The notes: generated by a model from the sequence alone, not told the origin. Positions 1 through 6,262 are shown, counted from the stretch's first letter. The stretch is DNA of 8,342 bases from Thermoanaerobaculaceae bacterium (GCA_022865555.1 JALHTD010000320.1:1-8342); one strand, 5' to 3'. Numbers and translations: made by a program.

Positions 1-1
1 C

Positions 2-628
2 AAGCTGCTGTGCCGGCTGTACGACCCGCAGGAGGGCACGATCGAGTTGGACGGCGTGGATATCCGCGCCCTCTCACTGGCCGACCTGCGCCGCCAGTTC
101 GCAGTGCTCTTCCAGCAACCGGTGCGCTTCAACGCGACCTTTGCCGAGAACATCGCGCTCGGAGACCTCACCGTGGACGGTGGCGCGGAGGGCATCGGCG
201 CCGCCGCACGGGCGGCGGGTGCCGACGAGGCGGCCTCGCGCCTGCCCCACGGCTATCACACCCTCCTCGGGAAGTGGTTCGAGGGAGGTGCCGACCTCTC
301 CGTGGGGGAGTGGCAGCGGGTTGCGCTGGCCCGCGCCTTCTACCGCCAGGCCCCCATGATCCTGCTCGACGAGCCTACCAGCGCGATGGACTCGTGGGCC
401 GAGAACGACTGGATGAGCCGCTTCCGTGCGCTGGCGGAGGGGAGGACCGCGCTTGTCATCACCCACCGATTCACAACCGCGATGCGCGCCGACGTGATCC
501 ACGTCATGCACGCCGGACGCATCCTCGAGTCCGGCACCCACCGGGAGCTGGTGGCGCTCGGGGGTCGCTACGCGGCCTCGTGGGAGGCGCAGATGCGCCA
601 TGCGGCGGAGGGCCCGGCCGCGCGGTGA
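2..628 (+). CDS. ABC exporter ATP-binding domain, C-terminal part (5' truncated)
   Basis: This is the last 208 residues of an ABC transporter nucleotide-binding domain. It would hydrolyse ATP on the cytoplasmic side of the membrane to power a transmembrane domain encoded upstream. The reading frame is open from base 2, so the first TTG (base 47) is not a start. Visible motifs, numbered from the first full codon, are a Q-loop FQQP (37-40), a signature LSVGEWQ (99-105), a Walker B ending in LDEPTSAMD with D123 and catalytic E124, and the switch histidine in ITHR (H155). The Walker A motif lies off the left edge. The sequence NATFAENIALGD after the Q-loop and the ESGTHREL ending are typical of exporter-type (MsbA/HlyB-like) domains. 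The signature reads LSVGE rather than LSGGQ. The gene converges on the minus-strand operon, with 63 bp between the two stop codons. The substrate cannot be inferred. Confidence 0.93.
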   Translation, partial: KLLCRLYDPQEGTIELDGVDIRALSLADLRRQFAVLFQQPVRFNATFAENIALGDLTVDGGAEGIGAAARAAGADEAASRLPHGYHTLLGKWFEGGADLSVGEWQRVALARAFYRQAPMILLDEPTSAMDSWAENDWMSRFRALAEGRTALVITHRFTTAMRADVIHVMHAGRILESGTHRELVALGGRYAASWEAQMRHAAEGPAAR

Positions 629-691
629 CAGGTCGGCTGTCGGTCGAGGCGGGCCCGATCCGGCGAGCGGCTGTATCGGCAGCGTGCTGGG

Positions 692-3529
692 CTAGAACTG
701 GAACCCGACCCAGAACGATGTCTGGGCGCCCCTGCTCAGGGTGTTCTTGAAGTTCCACACCTTGGTGAAGTCCCAGTTCACGGGCAGCCCGAGCAGGTAC
801 AGCGAGAACCCCCAGCCGTAGGAGGAGACGCAATCCTGCAGCTGGCCGTTCTTGTAGCAGGTGAAGTCCTGGTGGAAGGTCGGGGCGTCGAAGTACGCGC
901 CGCCCACGTCCAGGAAGATACGCCCGCGCACGTCGGATATACGCAACCAGGGCAGGATGAGCTCGTCGACGAGCGGGAATCGCCACTCAAGGTTCAGGTA
1001 GGCGGCTCGGTTGCCGGCGATGGAGTTGTAGGGGAAGCCCGCCATCGTGTCCAAGCCGCCGAAGTAGAAGATGCTGGGCTGGCTGCCGTTTGCGAAGGCG
1101 GCCCACAGGCGCAGCGCGAGCTCGTTGCGGCGGGACAGCGGGAGGTACTGACGTCCGTCGAAGATGAGGTCCCGTGAGAGCGTGCCGCCGCCGCTCGTGC
1201 TGAAGGCGTTGCTGAGGCTCAACCGGTAGCGCCTGCCTCCGTGCGGTCCGTGGCTCTGCCAGAACGTAGTGTCCCCGGTGAACGAAGCCTGCACGAACGG
1301 GACCTTGTCCCTGACGCTCACGAACGCAACCCCGAAAGGGGTCGCGACCGGGTAGTCCGCACTCCGGTCGACGTAACCGACGGCGCCCTCGACGCGATGG
1401 TAAAGGGAGAGCGGGTACTGCGCGAAGGCCGCCCCGCCGGTCTCCCGGTAGAGCCGTTGCCTCTGGACGGTTCCCTCGAGGGTTGCCCCGTAGACGTAGT
1501 ACGACCGGTTGTCGAAGATCGTGGCTCCCCATGCGAGGCGCTTGGAGAGATCGAAGTAGGTGAGCTGGAAGTTGGTGTAGCCGCTCACCGACTCCAGAAG
1601 CAGGTTGAAGCGTCGGTCGCCGTACTGGTCGGCGAACGACACGTAGGTCTGGGAGACCAGCGTGTTGTCGCTGCTGACGCCGACCATCACCTGGGCGTCG
1701 TCGACGAACAGCTTCCGACTCTTTACCTTCTCGATCTTGTCCTTGTTGATGGTCACGGTCACGGCCGGCACGTAGGGTTCCCGCTCCTTCACCTCCTGCG
1801 GAGCCACCTCCTTGCCCGCCGGCTTGCCCTGAGTCGGGTCCGTCTCGTACAGCCAGTAGTGGCCCTTGGTGTAGGCCTGATAGATGACCCGCTCGCCGTC
1901 CCGGGTGGGCACCGCGACCGGGCTGATGGCGGCGCCGATCACCTCGGTGAGGCGAGTGAGGGCCTGGGTCTCCAGGTCGAGCATGTAGATGTCGTAGATC
2001 TCGCCGTCGCGGTCGGAGGCGAAATAGAGGCGCTTGCCGTCACGGGAAAAGGAGGCTCCGTCGTCGTTGCCGGGGCCGAAGGTGAGTTGGCGGCGCTGCT
2101 TGGGGTCGGCGAGGGAGATCTCGAAGAGCTTGGCGTCCTCCGCGCTCTGGGAGCTGTACACGATGTGCGTCCCGTCGGGTGTGAACACCGGGGCGGAGTC
2201 ATAGGCATCGTCGCTGGTGAGGTTCGTGATCTTCTCGGTTGCCAGATCGAGCAGGTAGATGTCGGCGTGGCCGCCCATAATCGCGTGGAAGGCGACGGTC
2301 CTGCCGTCCGGCGAGTAGGCGGGTTCCATGGGCTGATCCACCGGGATCTGGATCGTGCGCTCCATGCCGCCGCTGAGCGCGTTGAAGAACACGAGCATGC
2401 GGCCGCGCTCGTGGCGGGCGAAGGCGGCCACGAGGTCGCCGGTGGGCGAGAATGCCAGGTCGCGCCCGCGGTCGGGGCCGACCGTGAGCATCTGGGCGAT
2501 GAGGTACTGATAGCTGGTTGTCTCCTTTGGGGTGAGGGTGCGAAAGAGTGCGCGGTCGGGGACCCCGAGCAGCACGATGTCGATGTCTTCCCTGTAGGTA
2601 GAGAAGGCAGCGATCAGGTCCCCCGATGGGGACGGGACGGGGGAAGTCTCGTAGGACCGCATCCCCTGCGGGCCGGAGATCCGGAACTCCGGGCCAAACT
2701 CTCGGGGGTCGGCGCGCGTGCCGATGGCCGGCTGGTAGTACTTGCGCAGCCAGGCCCGGAAGCGGGCGTCGAACTCCTCGGGCTCGATGTCGAAAGCCCT
2801 CTTGAAGGTCTTCGCCATTCCGCTGCCGAGGGTGTTGCGGAACTCGAAGATGAAGTCGCGCAGCCCCTCCGTGCCCCACTCCGCCTCGACGAACTGGAAC
2901 ACCATGTGCCCGAAGCGGTACGCCGCGTAACCCTGGACGTCGCTCATGACCGAGGGCACGCGGTCGGAGGCGACCGCATCGCGCATGATCGCCCTCGCCA
3001 TGGCGTCCTCGTCGTTGCCGAAGTACGACGCCATCCCCTCCATGAACCACTGGGGGGGGCTGCTGGCGAGCGCCTTGCCGAGGCTCCCCTGGTACATGAT
3101 CTCGAACTGGAAGATGTGCGTGAGTTCGTGCTGGATGAGTTTCTGGAGCTCCTCGTCGGGCATGTCCACCGGCAGCACCATGCGGTTGCGGGCCGGCACC
3201 GCGAAGGCGCCGACCCCCTCCGGGATGAACTGGAGGATGATGTTGTTCTGCTCGAACTCCGCGTGCGTGGCGTAGGCAATCATGGGTATCGGCGCGGCGA
3301 CCTGGAAGTTGAGCTTGCGGGCGAGCTCGTCATAGGCGCTCTCGGCGAACGACGCGAGCTTGGGCAGGGAAGGCTGCACACGGTCGTAGAAGGAGATGCG
3401 GAAGTGCGGTGTCGGGTAGACCTCCCAGACGAAGGTGTCGTACCGGACCTTGTTCTTTCCGAAGTTCTGGGCGGTCGCCGAGGACGCCAGCGCGAGCACC
3501 AGGACGGAAACGACCAGGCGCACCCTCAT
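692..3529 (-). CDS. Secreted HExxH peptidase-like / TolB-like propeller / outer-membrane beta-barrel fusion protein
   Basis: A 945-residue envelope protein. Residues 1-20 form a signal peptide (hydrophobic core, SATA before Q21). Residues about 35-265 resemble the peptidase-MA/gluzincin fold: HELTH at 134-138 and WFMEGMASYF with E164 as a probable third zinc ligand. Residues about 295-565 hold at least five TolB/PD40-type blades, recognisable as FSPTGD, YSPDGR, FTPDGT and FSRDGK followed by strands such as IYLLDLAT and IYMLDLET. Residues about 610-945 are an Omp85/surface-antigen-like barrel, with GGLDTMAGFPY (824-834), LNLEWRFPL (846-853) and a final FWVGFQF that fits an outer-membrane insertion signal. 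Only two cysteines occur, C891 and C900. The start at 3529 is chosen because of GGAGGAAG 5 nt upstream and the signal peptide. The open frame extends 118 codons further but is low-complexity and overlaps the upstream gene. It is the last gene of a three-gene operon. The substrate and protease activity are unproven. Confidence 0.9.
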   Translation of the reverse strand: MRVRLVVSVLVLALASSATAQNFGKNKVRYDTFVWEVYPTPHFRISFYDRVQPSLPKLASFAESAYDELARKLNFQVAAPIPMIAYATHAEFEQNNIILQFIPEGVGAFAVPARNRMVLPVDMPDEELQKLIQHELTHIFQFEIMYQGSLGKALASSPPQWFMEGMASYFGNDEDAMARAIMRDAVASDRVPSVMSDVQGYAAYRFGHMVFQFVEAEWGTEGLRDFIFEFRNTLGSGMAKTFKRAFDIEPEEFDARFRAWLRKYYQPAIGTRADPREFGPEFRISGPQGMRSYETSPVPSPSGDLIAAFSTYREDIDIVLLGVPDRALFRTLTPKETTSYQYLIAQMLTVGPDRGRDLAFSPTGDLVAAFARHERGRMLVFFNALSGGMERTIQIPVDQPMEPAYSPDGRTVAFHAIMGGHADIYLLDLATEKITNLTSDDAYDSAPVFTPDGTHIVYSSQSAEDAKLFEISLADPKQRRQLTFGPGNDDGASFSRDGKRLYFASDRDGEIYDIYMLDLETQALTRLTEVIGAAISPVAVPTRDGERVIYQAYTKGHYWLYETDPTQGKPAGKEVAPQEVKEREPYVPAVTVTINKDKIEKVKSRKLFVDDAQVMVGVSSDNTLVSQTYVSFADQYGDRRFNLLLESVSGYTNFQLTYFDLSKRLAWGATIFDNRSYYVYGATLEGTVQRQRLYRETGGAAFAQYPLSLYHRVEGAVGYVDRSADYPVATPFGVAFVSVRDKVPFVQASFTGDTTFWQSHGPHGGRRYRLSLSNAFSTSGGGTLSRDLIFDGRQYLPLSRRNELALRLWAAFANGSQPSIFYFGGLDTMAGFPYNSIAGNRAAYLNLEWRFPLVDELILPWLRISDVRGRIFLDVGGAYFDAPTFHQDFTCYKNGQLQDCVSSYGWGFSLYLLGLPVNWDFTKVWNFKNTLSRGAQTSFWVGFQF

Positions 3530-3534
3530 TATCA

Positions 3535-3542
3535 CTTCCTCC
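3535..3542 (-). promoter_or_regulatory. Strong Shine-Dalgarno deciding the start of the barrel fusion gene
   Basis: On the minus strand the sequence reads TAG (stop of the upstream gene), then GGAGGAAG, then TGATA, then ATG. The 13-nt gap between the genes is essentially all ribosome-binding site. This fixes the start at 3529 and suggests translational coupling with the preceding lipoprotein gene. Confidence 0.85.
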
Positions 3543-4229
3543 CTAGGGGGTGAAGAGCACCCGCTTGGTCTTGACGCTGCGGGGTACGAAGACGCCGATG
3601 ATCTGGTTCTCGAGCGCGAAAAGGTTGGAGAACATGCCGGTGAACTCGTCGAAGTTGCGCTCCGGTTTCTCCTGGAAGTCCTTGAGTGGCTGCTCGTAGA
3701 CCAGCGCGCCGGTGCGGCCGTCGTAGACGTTGAGCATGATGTCGTAGGTGAAGCCTGTCTGCTCGACCAGTACCTGGCGGTAGTACGTCGCGCCGGTGAC
3801 GGGGGATTCGTACGGCTCCATTTTGTAGGCGGTGCGGTCCTGCACCTCGAAGTCGATGGAGCCGGCCACGATGTAGTCCGCACCTGTCTGGGTTCCGAGC
3901 TCGCGCCAGAAATCGGCGCTCTTTGCCAGGCGAAGCGGGTCTGAGGTCGGCGGGCGCACTCCCTGGACTGCGGGGATCAGAACGAACTTGCTCTCCTTGC
4001 GGAGGAGCTTGCGGAGGTAGCGCTCGAACTCCGCAGAGACGTCGAAGGAGAGCTCGGCCGCCTTCTCGTCCCCTTTGCTCTCGCGCACGAACGGGCCGAC
4101 GTAGAGCTTCTCGTGGCCGGTGAAGGCGAGTTTGGAGCGCACCGGGAGGGAGAGCTGTATTTCACGCGTAGACGAGAGGCACCCCGTTGCGAGAACGCAG
4201 AGGGCGAACGCAAGCCTAGTGAGGCGCAT
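3543..4229 (-). CDS. Predicted lipoprotein, CsgG/LpoB-like fold
   Basis: A 228-residue predicted lipoprotein. The N-terminus MRLTRLAFALCVLATGC gives a lipobox with lipidated C17. Residue +2 is Leu rather than Asp, which by the E. coli Lol rule predicts sorting to the outer membrane. The mature part shows KLYVGPF (41-47), an amphipathic segment AEFERYLRKLLRKES (66-80), GADYIVAGSIDFEV (116-129) and a paired strand YDIMLNVYDGRTGALVYEQ (162-180). This strand-helix-strand order resembles the alpha/beta domain of CsgG, LpoB and TolB N-terminal families, but the match is by eye only. Middle gene of the operon: its ATG overlaps the end of the TPR gene by 14 nt, and AAGGAAGG at 4235-4242 is a good Shine-Dalgarno inside that gene. 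The barrel protein starts 13 nt after its stop. A role as a periplasmic or outer-membrane partner of the barrel protein is inferred from position. Confidence 0.88.
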   Translation of the reverse strand: MRLTRLAFALCVLATGCLSSTREIQLSLPVRSKLAFTGHEKLYVGPFVRESKGDEKAAELSFDVSAEFERYLRKLLRKESKFVLIPAVQGVRPPTSDPLRLAKSADFWRELGTQTGADYIVAGSIDFEVQDRTAYKMEPYESPVTGATYYRQVLVEQTGFTYDIMLNVYDGRTGALVYEQPLKDFQEKPERNFDEFTGMFSNLFALENQIIGVFVPRSVKTKRVLFTP

Positions 4230-4593
4230 CGGTGCCTTCCTTAGGCTTCACGCCCTTGGCGTAGCTCGTGTAGAACTCGGCGAAGCGGGCGTAGTTCTTC
4301 CGAATGATCCTGTTCTTGGGTGTCTGCTGGAGCGCCTGCTTGTAGATCGTCAGGGCGTCGTCGTAGCGTCCCAGGGCCTCGAGCGCGACCGCGAGGTTGT
4401 TGAGGACCTCCGCGTTCTTGGGATCCAGGTTGCGCGCCCGCTCGAAGCGGAAGAGCGCTTCCTGCCAGTAGGCGCGCTGCGCCGCCTTTACCCCCTCCTG
4501 CACCTCGGCGTGTGTAAGCGCCGCCGGCTTGCTGCTGCTGGCGCACCCACCGGAGATGATCGCGAGACCAAGAACCGCTACCCCAAGCCGCAT
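4216..4593 (-). CDS. Small TPR lipoprotein
   Basis: A 125-residue predicted lipoprotein and the first gene of the three-gene operon. The N-terminus MRLGVAVLGLAIISGGC gives a lipobox with C17, and Ala at +2 predicts outer-membrane sorting. Residues about 27-60 and 61-94 form two tetratricopeptide repeats: EALFRFERARNLDPKN, then AEVLNNLAVALEALGRYDDA continuing to the next DPKN-like TPKN (91-94). A third helix pair may follow (residues 96-112). TPRs of this size are protein-binding scaffolds; PilF/Tgl-type TPR lipoproteins that help assemble outer-membrane complexes are larger, with about six repeats. The ATG at 4593 is preceded by a G5 run (4598-4602) as a modest ribosome-binding site and by a TATAAT box at 4617-4622. 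A role as adaptor for the downstream lipoprotein and barrel protein is inference from operon context. Confidence 0.9.
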   Translation of the reverse strand: MRLGVAVLGLAIISGGCASSSKPAALTHAEVQEGVKAAQRAYWQEALFRFERARNLDPKNAEVLNNLAVALEALGRYDDALTIYKQALQQTPKNRIIRKNYARFAEFYTSYAKGVKPKEGTDAPH

Positions 4594-4616
4594 GGCGCCC
4601 CCAAAAACGCGCAGCT

Positions 4617-4622
4617 ATTATA
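4617..4622 (-). promoter_or_regulatory. -10 box (TATAAT) of the three-gene envelope operon
   Basis: The minus strand reads a perfect TATAAT here, a rare A+T island in this G+C-rich DNA. Transcription would start near 4610, giving a leader of about 17 nt to the ATG at 4593. The best -35 candidate is TTGGAG at 4642-4647 with a long 19-bp spacer, which is weak. The box lies within CTATTATAG (4615-4623). The plus strand therefore also shows TATTAT (4616-4621), which could serve the divergent dprA gene. Confidence 0.55.
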
Positions 4623-4629
4623 GGTCCAC

Positions 4630-4637
4630 GGGAGGAG
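4630..4637 (+). promoter_or_regulatory. Probable dprA ribosome-binding site, poorly spaced for the TTG start
   Basis: GGGAGGAG is the only strong Shine-Dalgarno upstream of dprA. It leaves 24 nt to the TTG at 4662 but only 9 nt to an in-frame ACG at 4647. No ATG, GTG or TTG lies in frame between them. Either the TTG is used with a different weak site, or initiation occurs at a non-canonical codon. Confidence 0.5.
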
Positions 4638-4661
4638 CGGACTCCAACGTCGCGTCTCGCC

Positions 4662-5669
4662 TTGGCCTGTGTCGTAGCGCAACCCGAGGGCAGCCGCAAG
4701 GCACGGGAGCTGGGACGCGCTTTCCTCGCCGACCCGGAGCTTCCGGGCCGAGAGGCCGACGAGATCAGGGCCGCCCTCGAGGGTCGCGTCCGCGCAGTGG
4801 AAGATGAGATCTCCAGGCTCGGCTGGCGCTTCGTTGCATCCGGGGAGCCCGGTTTTCCCGCGCGTCTTGCCGCGGTCGTGGACCCGCCGCTCGGCCTGTT
4901 CGTTCGCGGGTCGCTCCCCGAAGGGCACGCGGTGGCGCTGGTCGGGGCGCGGCGCGCCAGCGTGTATGGCCGCGAGGTGGCGGAGTACCTGGGCCGCGAG
5001 CTCGCCCGCGCCGGCGTGGCGGTGATCTCCGGCATGGCGCGGGGGGTGGATGCGGCGGCGCACCGCGGGGCGCTCGCCGCTGGCGGACCGACCGCTGCCG
5101 TCTGGGGTGCAGGCCCGGATCGGGTCTACCCTCCGGAGCACGAGGGGCTGGCCGAGGAGATCGCCGCGCACGGTTGCCTGGCGACCGAGTACCCGCCGGG
5201 GTGCGCCCCGCTCGGCCACCATTTCCCGGAGCGCAACCGGATCATCGCCGGCCTCTGCGAGGCGGTGGTCGTGGTCGAGGCGGACGAGCGCTCCGGGGCG
5301 CTGATCACGGCGCGCCTGGCGCTCGAGGAGGGGCGCGAGGTGATGGCCGTCCCCGGCTCCGTGTTCTCGCGCTTGTCGGCCGGCCCCAACGGCCTGCTGC
5401 GCGCGGGGGCGGCGCCAGTGCTCACCGCCGACGACGTGCTGGCCGCTCTGGGGTTGCCCCCACGGCCGTCGGCTGCGGGAGCGGAGGAGCCGCCCCTGCT
5501 CGCGCTCATCAGGCCCGGGGAGTCCGTCACCGTGGACCGCCTCGCGGCCGAGAGCAGGCTGCCGGTGGCGCAGGTTCTGGAAGCGCTTGTCGCACTCGAG
5601 CTCGGCGGCCGTGTGGTGAGGCAGGCGGATGGCAGCTACCGCAGGTCCCACGTCAACCCGGACTCCTAG
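4662..5669 (+). CDS. dprA: DNA-processing protein DprA
   Basis: DprA (Smf) binds incoming single-stranded DNA in the cytoplasm during natural transformation and loads RecA on it. The Rossmann-like core is complete. From the TTG start it shows ALVGARRASVYG (92-103), SGMARGVDAAAH (123-134), GPDRVYPPEH (151-160), FPERNRIIAGL (188-198), VEADERSGALITA (205-217) and EVMAVPGSVFSR (226-237) with SAGPNGLLRAGA after it. Residues about 278-327 look like the C-terminal winged helix found in many DprA proteins. The start is uncertain. TTG at 4662 is the first canonical start codon after an in-frame stop, but the good ribosome-binding site GGGAGGAG (4630-4637) is 24 nt away. Family-like residues (RLAL) continue upstream of the TTG. 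The gene is divergent from the envelope operon. Its TAG stop shares the CTAG of the convergent lipoprotein gene. Confidence 0.97.
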   Translation: MACVVAQPEGSRKARELGRAFLADPELPGREADEIRAALEGRVRAVEDEISRLGWRFVASGEPGFPARLAAVVDPPLGLFVRGSLPEGHAVALVGARRASVYGREVAEYLGRELARAGVAVISGMARGVDAAAHRGALAAGGPTAAVWGAGPDRVYPPEHEGLAEEIAAHGCLATEYPPGCAPLGHHFPERNRIIAGLCEAVVVVEADERSGALITARLALEEGREVMAVPGSVFSRLSAGPNGLLRAGAAPVLTADDVLAALGLPPRPSAAGAEEPPLLALIRPGESVTVDRLAAESRLPVAQVLEALVALELGGRVVRQADGSYRRSHVNPDS

Positions 5670-6262
5670 CGCTCCGACCCGAGGCGGAAGGGGATCCGGA
5701 TCTTGGTTTCCTCCAGGTCGATGCGCAGCTCGTAGGGCCCCGCCTGCACCCCTGTCGGGATCTCGAAGTAGAGGCGCCCGACCGCCACGTTTCGCTGGTT
5801 CACCCAGACCGACTCCTTGGCGAGGCCGGATCCCGGGGGCACGAGAAGGTCGAGCGGCTCCTCGACACGGCCGGGGTAGGTGGCCATCGGCTGGCTGGCC
5901 ACATTGGCCCTCGCGAGGCTCGCAGCGAGCTTCGGGTATGCGGCCCCGAACTCCTGCTGGGTCGCCAGCGGGATGATCTCGTCCGTGGGGGTGCGGATCG
6001 CGATCTTCTTCCGGTTGATCTCCACCGATGTCCCGGTGTTGCCCGTGATGGACGTGTCGAGGAAGAGCCACTCATCACCGGGGTTGGCGTTTGCGAAGCC
6101 GTAGCTGATGATGATGTCGAGCTCCGGGCCGCGGTAGCGGAGCATCGTCTTCCCGATGCTGTCCACGCCAGGCGTTCCGGTGGGTGTGGCGGTGGAGCAG
6201 GCGATCGTCGTCGCCAACGCTAGCGGCGCGGCGAGCGCTGTCACAAACCGTGCGACTCTCAT
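5666..6262 (-). CDS. Predicted lipoprotein of unknown function
   Basis: A 198-residue predicted lipoprotein whose family I do not recognise. The N-terminus MRVARFVTALAAPLALATTIAC gives a lipobox with C22, and Ser at +2 predicts outer-membrane sorting. The rest is rich in alternating hydrophobic strands, for example SVEINRKKIAIRTP (79-92), PLDLLVPPG (136-144) and PYELRIDLEETKIRIPFRL (177-195). An immunoglobulin-like or other beta-sandwich fold is therefore possible, though not shown. A TAFI-free middle segment EFGAAYPKLAASLARANV (104-121) looks helical. The ATG at 6262 is preferred over an open frame reaching 6391 because GGGAGGAA lies 2 nt upstream of the ACC-type spacer (GGAGG core 4 nt from ATG) and the lipoprotein signal begins there. 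The gene lies antiparallel between dprA and topA. It has its own predicted sigma-54 promoter at 6309-6325, suggesting conditional expression. Confidence 0.86.
   Translation of the reverse strand: MRVARFVTALAAPLALATTIACSTATPTGTPGVDSIGKTMLRYRGPELDIIISYGFANANPGDEWLFLDTSITGNTGTSVEINRKKIAIRTPTDEIIPLATQQEFGAAYPKLAASLARANVASQPMATYPGRVEEPLDLLVPPGSGLAKESVWVNQRNVAVGRLYFEIPTGVQAGPYELRIDLEETKIRIPFRLGSER

Noticed and set aside
629..691. Rho-independent terminator between the convergent ABC gene and barrel gene
   Set aside because: Only short G+C palindromes (for example CGGGCCCG at 650-657) and no T-run on either strand.
1241..3553. Open frame of 770 codons on the plus strand, antisense to the barrel fusion gene
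   Set aside because: It lies wholly opposite a gene with a signal peptide, HELTH, propeller blades and barrel motifs. Its translation is low-complexity (rich in Gly, Val, Glu, Arg and His) with no motif. Long antisense frames are expected from codon bias at this G+C content.
3530..3883. N-terminal extension of the barrel protein by 118 residues
   Set aside because: It is Ser/Thr/Arg-rich shadow sequence overlapping the upstream lipoprotein gene. A signal peptide and a strong ribosome-binding site both point to the start at 3529.
4578..6071. Open frame of 497 codons on the minus strand, antisense to dprA
   Set aside because: It is Arg/Gly/His/Pro-rich, has no motif, and crosses dprA, the end of the lipoprotein gene and the promoter region. 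It is a shadow frame.
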